NCBI RefSeq assembly: GCF_902506065.1
Contig: NZ_LR732912.1
Coordinates: forward strand, 4,318,683 to 4,382,682
DNA: 64,000 nt
Source of the DNA: Arthrobacter sp. 9V
GTDB taxonomy: Bacteria > Actinomycetota > Actinomycetes > Actinomycetales > Micrococcaceae
Reading direction: 5' to 3'
Part shown: one piece after another, positions 1-7,563 of the stretch
How positions within the stretch are numbered: the stretch's first letter is position 1
Layout of the letters: the number at the start of each line of letters is the position of its first letter
Position numbers and translations under genes: made by a program
Notes under the pieces: generated by a model
What the model was told of the DNA's origin: nothing
Database searches by the model: none
What the model saw: only the letters and a program-made list of their open reading frames with translations

Positions 1-1056
1 ACCACCGGCTGCAACCACCATGAGGATGGAGGCAATGGGAGGCAATGCACCTTCAAAAATCTCGCCGGTTTCCTTGAGCGACCAGTTGCGGCGGACGGCC
101 AGCAGGAAGAAGGAGAGGGCCACCGCTACCAGGAGCGCGAAGAACGGGTTGCCGATGAACGCGGCCACGCCATACCAGTAGTTGTCCTTGGGGATGGTCA
201 GCGTGCCGACGGTACCGAGGAGGATTTGTGCAATGGGTGCGGCGATCAGGAACATGATCAGGCCGGGTCGCGGAGGGGCGATTGCGCGGGCACCGGGACC
301 CTCGTGGCCAACGTGGACCAGGGAGTCGGAGCCGAACTCTTCAACCTGCTGCTTAACCCCGGGCAGAAGCTCGTAGTCCTTGCGGTTCATGATGCTGGCA
401 ACCCAATAGGACAGGAATCCCAGGGGAATGCAGATGATGAGCGAGATCATGGTGATGAGCCCGATGTCCGCCCCGAAGACGCCTGCACCAGCAACGATTC
501 CGGGGTGCGGCGGGACAGCAACGTGAATGGAAAGCATGATGCCGGCCATGGGCAGGCCGAACTTGATGGGGTGAACGTTGGCGATCTTGGCGAATGCGTA
601 GACGATCGGAACGAGGACGATCACGCCCACTTCGAAGAACACGGGGATGGCCACAAGGAAGCCGACGGCGGTCAAAGCGACAGCGACGCGCTTGGCGCCG
701 AGCTTTTCAGTGAAGTGGGTGGCCAGCGACTGCACGCCCCCGGATACTTCGATCATGCGCCCCAGGATGGCACCGAGGGCGATCAGCAAAGCGACCTTGC
801 CCATGGTGCTGCCAACACCGGTGGTCACCACAGTAAAGATGTCCTTGAGTGGAATCTGCGCCGCAACACCTACCAGGATGCTGACGGCCAGCAGGGCTAC
901 GAAAGCCTGGATTTTGAAGCGGATAATCAGCACCAGCAGCAGGGCAATACCGGCTGCTGCGATGGCCAGCAAGAGCGGCGTTCCCAGCTCCACTGCGGGT
1001 TTGATGGGTGGGGCATCGGCCGCCCGGACCATCAAGGAGTTGATAAGGGGATTCAT
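1..1056 (-). CDS. GntP-family sugar-acid:H+ permease, C-terminus beyond window
   Basis: Integral membrane permease of the gluconate (GntP) family; 352 codons are visible and the last roughly 100 residues lie off the left edge. The translation is a run of hydrophobic helices, with conserved family stretches such as ALGAILGRMIEVSGG and HVAVPPHPGIVAGAG. The start at 1056 is preceded by AAGGAG nine bases upstream; an in-frame ATG at 1077 lacks a ribosome site. It lies 100 bp downstream of ltnD on the same strand, so the likely substrate is the acid used by LtnD/OtnK (L-threonate or D-erythronate type) rather than gluconate. That substrate is inferred from context only. Confidence 0.88.
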   Translation of the reverse strand, partial: MNPLINSLMVRAADAPPIKPAVELGTPLLLAIAAAGIALLLVLIIRFKIQAFVALLAVSILVGVAAQIPLKDIFTVVTTGVGSTMGKVALLIALGAILGRMIEVSGGVQSLATHFTEKLGAKRVAVALTAVGFLVAIPVFFEVGVIVLVPIVYAFAKIANVHPIKFGLPMAGIMLSIHVAVPPHPGIVAGAGVFGADIGLITMISLIICIPLGFLSYWVASIMNRKDYELLPGVKQQVEEFGSDSLVHVGHEGPGARAIAPPRPGLIMFLIAAPIAQILLGTVGTLTIPKDNYWYGVAAFIGNPFFALLVAVALSFFLLAVRRNWSLKETGEIFEGALPPIASILMVVAAGG

Positions 1057-1105
1057 TGGGGGTGTCTCCTTTGACATACCAGTCCAGGGAAGACCGGCGG
1101 GAGGT

Positions 1106-1140
1106 GGCGGCGACGGCGAAGGGGGGATCGCCGTCGTCGC
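1106..1140 (-). other. Intercistronic hairpin between ltnD and gntP
   Basis: Near-perfect inverted repeat: GGCGGCGACGGCGA at 1106-1119 pairs with TCGCCGTCGTCGC at 1128-1140 around an 8-base purine-rich loop. There is no T-run, so it is more likely an mRNA stabiliser or partial attenuator inside the operon than a full terminator. Confidence 0.45.
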
Positions 1141-1157
1141 GCGTTCTGGTGGGGTGC

Positions 1158-2060
1158 TTAAGCGGTGCGCTTTGTGGGCGCAACAACCTTGATGACGGCG
1201 GAGTCGTCGGCGGCGGCGAGGCCCTGGGCCTGGCCGAGGAGGTAAAGCTGTTCCGCTGCGGCGGCCACAGGTGCGGCGAGGCCGGCGGCCCGGGTTGCCT
1301 TACCCACAATGCCCATGTCCTTGACGAAAATATCGAGGCGGCTCAGCACCTCGGCGCCGTCTTCGGAGTAAGCCTCAAGGATGCGCGGGCCGCGGTTGGA
1401 AAGCATGAAGGACCCGGCGGCTCCGGCTTCGAGGGCGGCCAGGGTCTTGGCCTGGTCCAGGCCAAGGGCATCGGCGAGGGCCATGGCCTCGGCAGCAGCG
1501 GCGATGTGGACGCCGCAGAGGAGCTGGTTGACCGTCTTGAGTGCTTGGCCGTCGCCGGGCTTGTCGCCCACGATGCTCAGGGTGGATGCCAGGAGTTCCA
1601 GGGCGGGACGGGCCTTCTCCAGTGCCTCGGGCTCAGCGCCAACAACGATCAGCAGATCGCCTTCACCGGCACGCTTCGGCCCGCCTGAGAGCGGCGCATC
1701 CACCAGGGCCACGCCGAACTCGGCCAGCTTTGCGACCGTGGCCGGGATGGCCTCGGTGCCCACGGTGCTGCCGAGGATCACCACAGCGCCGGGCTTCAAT
1801 ACCGAAGCAACGCCGTTCTCGCCGAAGAGGACGTCGTTGAGCTGCTCGCCGTTGCGGACGGCCAAGAGCAATGCGTCGGCGTCCTGCGATGCTTCGCGGG
1901 CTGAAGCGAAGGTCTTGATCCCGGCTGCTGCTGCGAGCTCCAGGCGGGGCTCGGCGATGTCGAACCCGTGGACGGTGAGCTCGGACGCGAGCCGGGTTGC
2001 CATGGGCAGGCCCATGGCGCCGAGGCCCAGGACGGTGACGGTGTAGTTGCTGGCGGTCAT
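1158..2060 (-). CDS. ltnD: L-threonate dehydrogenase-like (beta-hydroxyacid dehydrogenase family)
   Basis: A 300-residue NAD(P)-dependent beta-hydroxyacid dehydrogenase. The Rossmann motif GLGAMG is at residues 12-17, the substrate loop DAPLSGG near 121, and the catalytic Lys in GQALKTVNQLL near 175. In the four-carbon acid-sugar pathway, LtnD oxidises L-threonate at C2 to 2-oxotetronate, which OtnK then phosphorylates. The adjacent otnK-type kinase favours ltnD over 3-hydroxyisobutyrate or tartronate semialdehyde reductase. The start at 2060 has GGAG seven bases upstream; the in-frame ATG at 2072 supplies that GGAG. The pathway's aldolase (otnC) and isomerase (otnI) are not visible and may lie past the left edge. 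Confidence 0.85.
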   Translation of the reverse strand: MTASNYTVTVLGLGAMGLPMATRLASELTVHGFDIAEPRLELAAAAGIKTFASAREASQDADALLLAVRNGEQLNDVLFGENGVASVLKPGAVVILGSTVGTEAIPATVAKLAEFGVALVDAPLSGGPKRAGEGDLLIVVGAEPEALEKARPALELLASTLSIVGDKPGDGQALKTVNQLLCGVHIAAAAEAMALADALGLDQAKTLAALEAGAAGSFMLSNRGPRILEAYSEDGAEVLSRLDIFVKDMGIVGKATRAAGLAAPVAAAAEQLYLLGQAQGLAAADDSAVIKVVAPTKRTA

Positions 2061-2084
2061 GGTGTTCTCCATTGAAGGTGGCTT

Positions 2085-3605
2085 CTAGAAAGTGGCGCTG
2101 AGCTTGCGGGTGACTTCGGTGAGTGATTGGTCGTCGCCCACGTTTCCGGCGAAGACGATGTACGGGATGCCCTTGGCGGGGCCGTCCACTGGCTCCCAGA
2201 GCGAGACGATGCCCGGCAGCATGGGTCCGCGGACAATGGCGTGGCGGATTTCCAGTCCATGCGCGGCGACGTCCGAGGACGTGATGCCACCCTTGGCGAT
2301 GACGAACCGGGGCGGGAAGGTCTTCAGCGTCCGGTTCACCACGGCGACGACGGCGGCTGAGACGGTGCGGGCGATCTTCAGGCTCGCGGCGGCGTCGTCG
2401 GTCTTGATGAGCAGGCGGCTGGTGTGGACGATGACGTCGCCCTTGTGAAGTGCGTCGACGACGCGGGAGACGACGGTTTCGACGTAGGCGTCCGCTTCTG
2501 CTTCGCCCGCAGTTTGGGTACCGGCAATGAGTTTCTCGACGTCGATCTCAATGATCCGGGCCGAGCTGTGCTGTGACGTCAGGTGGTTGAGTTGCCGTGT
2601 GGTGACGCCAACGTGGGATCCCACCACGATCAGGCCGCCGGCTGTGGAGGGAGTGTTGCCTGCGTAGGCTTCCTCCGAGGTCAGCGCGGTGGGGATTTCC
2701 TGTCCGATGCGGCCCCGCACAAACGGCGGTCCCACGCGGTAGAGGAGCTTCTTGCCGCGGCGTTCTGCCTCTTCGAGGCCCAGGGCGAGGGCACGGAAGT
2801 CGTTTTCGGTAACGATGTCGGCCACAATAGGGGTGGAGTTGGTGGCCGGTTCAAGGGCGTCCGCGATCGCCTTCGCGGAGATGGTGGGGTCCTGCGCGGA
2901 GGATCCGGCGCGGATGATATTCAGGTCCAGGACGATCACGTCGGCAGCGGGGAATCGGCCCTGCGACTTCTCCTCCACATACTTGGCCATCTCGGAGTTG
3001 GCGAAGCCGAAGCTGGCATCCTTGGCGAATTCTGTGTCGGCTACCGGGGTGAGGGAGCCTGCGGCTTCTCCGGTGCCACGCATGTAGTGGATGCCGCCGA
3101 TGGTGACGCGGCCGGCGTCGGGGAATGCGGGGACGATCACCACGCCGTCGGTCGCCTCGCCGGTTTCGGCGGCGACAGTGGCGGCGATGACGTCCGGTTC
3201 CAGCGGGTAGTGGCCGCGGAGGGTGGAGTCGCTGCGGCTGACGAAGCCCAGGCTGACCGTTCCATCCGCCGCCGCCAGTGCGTTGCGGACCACCTCCTCG
3301 TTGCGCGCCGCCGCTTCGGCCGGGTCGAGGCTGCGGGTGTTGGTGAGGACGTAGACCGCAGGCTGAGTGTGGTTCTCGCGGATATGGGAGAAGGCCCAGG
3401 TGAAGTCTGAAACTTCCCAGCGGGTAAGCACGGCCAGATCGGCCACGGACTGCGTTCCGGTGGGGTCGTCGTCGAGGACTACCAGGATCTTGGGTGCGGC
3501 CGCAGACGAAGCCGCAACGGCGTCGGCAACCAACTGAGCGGGAATCCGGACTTCCGCCGGGAAGGCGGCCAAAACGTCGGCTTCAAGGGTCACTGTGCAC
3601 TCCAT
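2085..3605 (-). CDS. otnK: Four-carbon acid sugar kinase (DUF1537 family)
   Basis: About 506 residues, the normal length for the family. The N-terminal domain carries LDDDPTG at residues 44-50 (acid-sugar binding); the C-terminal nucleotide-binding domain carries the glycine-rich GGITSSD. It phosphorylates 2-oxotetronate (or its 3-oxo isomer) at O4, on the way to dihydroxyacetone phosphate. It is first in the minus-strand operon, 24 bp ahead of ltnD. The start could also be GTG at 3593, which has GGAG six bases upstream, whereas ATG 3605 has only a poor site. An operator shared with the downstream GntR gene lies at 3637-3659. Confidence 0.88.
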   Translation of the reverse strand: MECTVTLEADVLAAFPAEVRIPAQLVADAVAASSAAAPKILVVLDDDPTGTQSVADLAVLTRWEVSDFTWAFSHIRENHTQPAVYVLTNTRSLDPAEAAARNEEVVRNALAAADGTVSLGFVSRSDSTLRGHYPLEPDVIAATVAAETGEATDGVVIVPAFPDAGRVTIGGIHYMRGTGEAAGSLTPVADTEFAKDASFGFANSEMAKYVEEKSQGRFPAADVIVLDLNIIRAGSSAQDPTISAKAIADALEPATNSTPIVADIVTENDFRALALGLEEAERRGKKLLYRVGPPFVRGRIGQEIPTALTSEEAYAGNTPSTAGGLIVVGSHVGVTTRQLNHLTSQHSSARIIEIDVEKLIAGTQTAGEAEADAYVETVVSRVVDALHKGDVIVHTSRLLIKTDDAAASLKIARTVSAAVVAVVNRTLKTFPPRFVIAKGGITSSDVAAHGLEIRHAIVRGPMLPGIVSLWEPVDGPAKGIPYIVFAGNVGDDQSLTEVTRKLSATF

Positions 3606-3636
3606 CGTGGGAAATCTCTGTAGCGGTTTGGTGAAT

Positions 3637-3659
3637 GTAAGATGTCAGACGTCTAACAT
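3637..3659. promoter_or_regulatory. Candidate GntR (FadR-subfamily) operator upstream of otnK
   Basis: The sequence contains ATGTCAGACGTCTAACAT (3642-3659), two interleaved GTnnnAC half-site motifs around an AGACGTCT palindrome. GTAAGATGTC plus GAC is shared with the site at 4523-4539. The GTnnnAC core is typical of FadR/GntR operators. It sits between otnK (minus) and the hydrolase gene (plus). Confidence 0.6.
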
Positions 3660-3722
3660 TTGAATTAGTGTGACACACGGCTCTTCACCGCGCAAGGTGC
3701 TGCCCGTCACTAAGCTGGGTGG

Positions 3723-4526
3723 ATGGCTGACAGCGCTGTCCCGCTCCCGTGGATGAACGTCCTCACCCCCACCATTCCCGCAGGTGAGACCGTTCCCGCG
3801 GTGCTGATCCACGGTTGGGCGTCCGGTTCCGTGTACTGGGAACCGCTGGCTGGAAAACTGCTCGACGCCGGCCGCGAAGTCTGGATCATCGACCTCCCCG
3901 GATACCACCCGGGTGAAGTCCTGCCGCCGGATTTCGAATGGACGCTGGACTCTGCCGCCGCTTCAGTGGCGGCAGCCCTGGACGCCCGGTGCCGGGGTCC
4001 CGTGCATGTAGTGGGGCATTCCATGGGAGGCAGTGTTTCGTTGACGCTTGCCGCAGCCCGCCCCGAATTGGTGGCCACACTGACATTGGTAGGCATGGCC
4101 CCGGTGCCGCAGAATCAAGGATTCAAAGAGGTGCTCAATTCTCAGCTGGACCAAGGCTTCTTCGACTCCGGGACCATAGCGAAACTCATGAACGCCTGGT
4201 ACGGGGAGCTGTCCGCAACAGACATGGAGCGCCTCAGCACCGGCTTCAACGTGCCTTTCCAGGTCCTGTCCGCCAGCGCCCTGGCCGCGATGACCGGCGT
4301 CGAACCTTCGGTGCCGGGGCGCGTCCGCGCGTCACTGCTGGTGATCGCCGGTACTGGAGATCGGGTGCGCCCTATCGAGCAAATGCGCGCGTTTGTGGCC
4401 GCAAGCCCGGATCGCCGGTTGGCACCCATTCCCGGCGCCGGTCATAACGTCCACTGGGAACAGCCGGAACTCTGCGCGGAGGCACTCATGGAGTTTTGGG
4501 AAACAAGCCGGCCACCGCCAGCGTAA
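3723..4526 (+). CDS. Alpha/beta hydrolase
   Basis: A 267-residue single-domain alpha/beta hydrolase, cytosolic (no signal peptide). Oxyanion-hole motif LIHGW is near residue 29, the nucleophile elbow GHSMGG has Ser100, the acid is probably Asp in GTGDRVRP near 213, and the His is in GAGHNVHWEQPE near 240. The fold resembles BioH/MhpC-type esterases, but the substrate cannot be read from sequence. It is divergent from otnK across the operator at 3637-3659 and ends within a base or two of the second operator, 76 bp before the regulator. It may therefore belong to the same regulon, perhaps opening sugar-acid lactones or esters; that role is speculative. Confidence 0.8.
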   Translation: MADSAVPLPWMNVLTPTIPAGETVPAVLIHGWASGSVYWEPLAGKLLDAGREVWIIDLPGYHPGEVLPPDFEWTLDSAAASVAAALDARCRGPVHVVGHSMGGSVSLTLAAARPELVATLTLVGMAPVPQNQGFKEVLNSQLDQGFFDSGTIAKLMNAWYGELSATDMERLSTGFNVPFQVLSASALAAMTGVEPSVPGRVRASLLVIAGTGDRVRPIEQMRAFVAASPDRRLAPIPGAGHNVHWEQPELCAEALMEFWETSRPPPA

Positions 4527-4539
4527 GATGTCTGACATC
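4523..4539. promoter_or_regulatory. Candidate autoregulatory operator of the GntR gene
   Basis: Perfect palindrome GATGTCTGACATC at 4527-4539, preceded by GTAA as in the otnK site. TAAGAT at 4524-4529 also fits an actinobacterial -10, so the operator would overlap the promoter of the regulator that starts at 4602. Confidence 0.6.
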
Positions 4540-4601
4540 CACCCGTCCCGAGGGAAATCCGAGGGGAACCGGGCGGTCTGAAGTACAGGAAATGGGGATA
4601 C

Positions 4602-5303
4602 ATGGCACGCAAGTCGCTGGTGGGCGTCGTGGCTGATGAGCTGATGGACAGGATCATCGCGGGCGAGTTTCCGCCCGGAACAGTTGTACCGGGCGAGCTG
4701 GAGCTCAGCGCAAAACACGAGGTCAGCCGCATGACCGTGCGCGAGGCCATGAAGACACTGGAAGCGCAGCGGATCCTCAGCGTTGAGCGCGGCCGCGGAA
4801 CGTTCGTTAACCCCCTCAACCAGTGGGCATCACTTGAAGCCGTGTTGCGTGCGGCGTCTGAAGGAACCAAGGATGCGGCCGCTGCGATCCAACTGATCGA
4901 GCTCCGCAGGATGCTCGAAACCGGCGCTTGCGAACTGGCCGCCGAACGCATTTCCGATGATGAGCTCGCCGCACTCAGGGACCACGTGGAAAAGATGCAG
5001 GCCTCCCACGAAGTCAACCACCTCGCCGGGTTTGTGGAAGCCGACCTCGCCTTTCACGACGTAATTCTCCACGCCTCCGGCAACGTGTTTGTGGCCGTGC
5101 TTTTTGAACCTTTGCACCGCGTCCTGGAGGCCCGGCGCGCCGAGACTTCAGCGTTCCCGGAGATCCAGGAACACGCGATCGGCCATCACCGGAAGATCGC
5201 CGCGGCTTTGGAATCCCGCAATCCCAACGAGGCACGCCTGGCGATGGACGCGCACATGCAGCAGACGTTGGACGACCTGAAGACGTACGTGCTGGAGGCG
5301 TAG
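4602..5303 (+). CDS. GntR-family regulator, FadR/FCD subfamily
   Basis: A 233-residue transcription factor with an N-terminal winged helix (residues about 5-75, recognition region ELSAKHEVSRMTVREAMKTLE) and an all-helical FCD ligand domain (about 95-225). The metal/effector-binding Asp-His-His pattern is seen in ADLAFHDVIL and further His residues near HAIGHH. FCD regulators usually bind sugar acids or other carboxylates and repress their catabolic genes. Matching palindromes in front of this gene and of otnK make it the likely repressor of the otnK-ltnD-gntP operon. The start at 4602 follows CAGGAAATGGGG. Confidence 0.88.
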   Translation: MARKSLVGVVADELMDRIIAGEFPPGTVVPGELELSAKHEVSRMTVREAMKTLEAQRILSVERGRGTFVNPLNQWASLEAVLRAASEGTKDAAAAIQLIELRRMLETGACELAAERISDDELAALRDHVEKMQASHEVNHLAGFVEADLAFHDVILHASGNVFVAVLFEPLHRVLEARRAETSAFPEIQEHAIGHHRKIAAALESRNPNEARLAMDAHMQQTLDDLKTYVLEA

Positions 5304-5334
5304 CTGGCACATGAGCCGCTCCCCAAGCGCGTTC

Positions 5335-5400
5335 CCCAAGTAGGGGACAGCACCTGTCACAATGGACGCCCATACCGACGTCTGCTGTCCCCTAGTTGGG
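5335..5400. repeat. 66-bp intergenic palindrome, copy A
   Basis: Runs from CCCAAGTAGGGGACAGCA to TGCTGTCCCCTAGTTGGG. About 25 of 33 positions pair across the centre; the outer 18 bp are almost perfect and the inner arm is partly decayed. It lies between the convergent gntR and araC genes. Same size and ends as copies at 16663, 27966, 34096 and 51510. Confidence 0.85.
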
Positions 5401-5429
5401 TCAGCAGTTGGGTCAGCAGTTGGGTCAGC
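5394..5429. repeat. Three tandem 12-mers
   Basis: AGTTGGGTCAGC is repeated three times without interruption (5394, 5406, 5418). The first unit starts in the right end of palindrome A and the last runs into the stop codon of the AraC gene. It looks like slippage at the end of the palindrome. Confidence 0.8.
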
Positions 5430-6393
5430 GGCGCAGGCTCTCGCTGGGCAGCTCCCCGAAGGCCTTCACGTAGAGCGCAGAGAAGCGCCCTTGGTGCGTG
5501 AAGCCGCAGAGATCAGCCACTGCCGTGACGCTCTGCTGGCGGGGGTCCGCCTCGAGAAGCATCTCCCGGGCGCGGTCCAGCCTGATACTTCGCAGCAGCT
5601 CCGACGGCGTCGCTCCGGTTTCCGCCCGAAGCGCCGTTTGGAGGGTGCGAACCGACACACCCAGGCACTCGGCGATGTCCGGCACGGTGAGTTCTTCAAA
5701 GGCATGCCGCTCCAACAGTTCGCGGCATTCCCTGACCAGCCGGCTCTCGGACTCCGCATCCCGGGTCTCACCACTGGGCAATTCCATCGCCATGAGAAAT
5801 CGTGACACCATGCTGTCCGCCAGCAATCCCTGCACAAACGCGGGGGCCGTGGTTTGTGGCCGGCTGATCATGTCGTCATGAAGCTCGACGACGGCCCTCA
5901 AGAAGGCGCGGCCGGCGGCCCCCGAAAGGTCCATGCCATAGCCCAGGTCCACAGCGCTGTCTCCGTACAACTGCCCCGCCACCCGCTCCACCGCTGAACG
6001 ACGTACGTAGACAATGAGGTGCGGACTGCCGCCGTCCCAGCTCATGGAAAAGGGGCGGTTTATGGGCGGAACCGTAGCCATGCGGGGACTGGATTCCACG
6101 GTGCTGGCACCTACCTGCATGGAAGCGTGTCCCGCCAGGGGAATCTGCACCAGATGGAAGTCCTGGAGGCCCTCCGGCTCAATCCGAACGTCCGCGCCGT
6201 AATCCAGGAACTCGATTCCAACATCGCCACGGTGCAAGGAACGCAGCTTCATGTCCATCAGGGAGGCGCGTGTCCGCGGGGCAAGCTCATGGCTGCAGAA
6301 CAACTCCGCAATCTTGGCATGCGCCTCGTCCACATTGCTTGTGGCCATTGTTGGCTGCCCCCGCAGAACATCACGGGCAAGAATCCTGACCAT
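5425..6393 (-). CDS. AraC-family activator of the monooxygenase operon
   Basis: A 322-residue regulator with an N-terminal AraC_binding_2-type sensor domain (about 20-190) and a C-terminal double HTH (about 215-320, including LTVPDIAECLGVSVRTLQTALRAETGATPSELLR and a second helix pair ending VTAVADLCGFTHQGRFSALY). This architecture is common among activators of aromatic catabolism, including the regulator beside indole-oxygenation (iif) clusters. It is divergent from the SDR-styA operon, across a 329-bp gap with two copies of a 77-bp control module, which are the obvious target sites. The ligand is not readable; indole or an oxidised indole is the inference. Confidence 0.85.
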   Translation of the reverse strand: MVRILARDVLRGQPTMATSNVDEAHAKIAELFCSHELAPRTRASLMDMKLRSLHRGDVGIEFLDYGADVRIEPEGLQDFHLVQIPLAGHASMQVGASTVESSPRMATVPPINRPFSMSWDGGSPHLIVYVRRSAVERVAGQLYGDSAVDLGYGMDLSGAAGRAFLRAVVELHDDMISRPQTTAPAFVQGLLADSMVSRFLMAMELPSGETRDAESESRLVRECRELLERHAFEELTVPDIAECLGVSVRTLQTALRAETGATPSELLRSIRLDRAREMLLEADPRQQSVTAVADLCGFTHQGRFSALYVKAFGELPSESLRR

Positions 6394-6452
6394 CCGCCAC
6401 CTACTTCACGGGTAATTGCACGTCACACGGTTTTCCGGAACTTTTCGCCTTT

Positions 6453-6529
6453 CGGATGATCCCCGCGCCAAGTGGATATTCCGGAGTGCAGCGTCTGTCT
6501 AGAGTCGCTTTTAGAACAAGTATGACGCA
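6453..6529 (+). promoter_or_regulatory. Control module, copy 1 (AraC-site/promoter duplication)
   Basis: First of two ungapped 77-bp copies, 145 bp apart, identical at 60 of 77 positions by my count. Conserved blocks are CGGATGATNCCCGCGCCAA, TGGATATTC, CTAGAGTCGCTT and TATGACGCA. TAGAGT (6500-6505) fits a -10, and the conserved left block covers the -35 region where an AraC-type activator would bind. Confidence 0.65.
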
Positions 6530-6571
6530 GCTCACAAAACCATACCAACGGCCGAAGCGAGGTGAGGACCA

Positions 6572-6595
6572 GTGGAAGAGGAAGACCCTGCGTAA
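6572..6595 (+). other. Seven-codon mini-ORF between the two control modules
   Basis: GTG start followed by six codons (M-E-E-E-D-P-A) and TAA, with GAGGTGAGG just upstream as a plausible ribosome site. It is either a leader peptide or the 5' end left when an ancestral first gene of the operon was deleted. No function is claimed. Confidence 0.3.
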
Positions 6596-6597
6596 TT

Positions 6598-6674
6598 CGG
6601 ATGATTCCCGCGCCAAATGGATATTCACTCCGGCGCCGGCTGCCTAGAGTCGCTTGCAAGACAAATATGACGCA
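6598..6674 (+). promoter_or_regulatory. Control module, copy 2 (promoter of the SDR-styA operon)
   Basis: Second 77-bp copy, ending 48 bp before the SDR start. TAGAGT at 6645-6650 is the candidate -10. It is followed by ATGACGCACGTCAT (6667-6680), an inverted repeat only partly kept in copy 1. Adjacent bases are described with copy 1; the remainder of the 6394-6722 gap shows nothing else I can name. Confidence 0.65.
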
Positions 6675-6722
6675 CGTCATATCTCCGTAACAGCACCATC
6701 TCCACGCGAAAGGGGTCGGCAC

Positions 6723-7511
6723 ATGTCAGCACTCAAGGGCAGGACGGCAATTGTTACCGGCGGAGCTACCAAGGTGGGCCAGGGCGTGGTCACCGCATTG
6801 CGGGACGCCGGCGCCACGGTGGTGGTGGCGGATATAGATCCCGACGGCGCCTCCCTCACCGCCGGGCTGGGCGACGGGATCACCTACTCCCACACTGACA
6901 TCACTGATGACGACGCTGTGGACCGGCTGGTCAGCCAGACCGCTGCTGCGCACGGGAGCTTGGATATCCTGGTGAACCTCGCGTGCACTTACAAGGACGA
7001 CGGCGCAGCCTCGGGACGCGCGGACTGGCTGGAGGCACTGAACGTCAATCTCGTCAGCGCCGTTGTGGCAAGCAACGCGGCCCGCCCATACCTCAAAGCA
7101 TCCGGGCGGGGGGCCATCATCAACTTCACCTCCATTTCCAGTTCAGTGGCCCAGACCGGTCGTTGGCTCTACCCGGCCAGCAAAGCAGCCTTGGTTCAGG
7201 TCACCCGCAGCATGGCCGTGGACTTCGCACCGGACGGCATCAGGGTCAACTCGGTCAGTCCGGGCTGGGTGTGGAGCAACATCATGGACTCCCTCAGCAA
7301 CGGAAACCTTGAGAAGACAGATTCCGTGGCGGCACCCTTCCATGCACTAAAGCGTGTAGGCCGCCCGCACGAGGTGGGTGACGTGGTTGCGTTCCTCGCC
7401 GGCGACCAAGCCAGTTTTGTGACCGGCGCGGATTGGGCTGTGGACGGCGGTTACTCCGCGTTGGGGCCGGAACGCGCCGAAGAAACCATTCCCCTGCTCG
7501 CCGCAAACTAG
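6723..7511 (+). CDS. SDR-family oxidoreductase, first gene of the indole-type operon
   Basis: A 262-residue classical short-chain dehydrogenase. The cofactor motif TGGATKVG is at 12-19 (a variant of TGxxxGxG), the catalytic Ser is near 137, and the catalytic pair is Tyr150 and Lys154 in YPASK. The start at 6723 follows GAAAGGGGTCGGCAC; the upstream in-frame start at 6654 would place translation inside the control module. In iif-type indole clusters, a SDR (IifA) oxidises the dihydrodiol or hydroxy-indoline made by the monooxygenase. Its place at the head of this operon, 52 bp before the StyA1 gene, supports that role. The cofactor preference is probably NAD(H), from the acidic residue after beta-2 (ADIDPD). 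Confidence 0.85.
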   Translation: MSALKGRTAIVTGGATKVGQGVVTALRDAGATVVVADIDPDGASLTAGLGDGITYSHTDITDDDAVDRLVSQTAAAHGSLDILVNLACTYKDDGAASGRADWLEALNVNLVSAVVASNAARPYLKASGRGAIINFTSISSSVAQTGRWLYPASKAALVQVTRSMAVDFAPDGIRVNSVSPGWVWSNIMDSLSNGNLEKTDSVAAPFHALKRVGRPHEVGDVVAFLAGDQASFVTGADWAVDGGYSALGPERAEETIPLLAAN

Positions 7512-7563
7512 CAACCAGCCCTACCCAACCCGCAAAAAGACCTAAAGAGAAAAGGGCACCACC

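Noticed and set aside
5362..5405. Recurring short frames reading M-x-x-H-C/T-D-x-C-C-P-L-x-G on one or both strands of the 66-bp palindromes (5362, 16690, 51605 minus and others)
   Set aside because: They arise from the palindrome sequence itself (ATG-AGC-GCC-CAT and TGC-TGT-CCC). The cleanest copy at 27966 has no start codon in that frame and the frames run into unrelated DNA. A hairpin explains them better than a peptide family.
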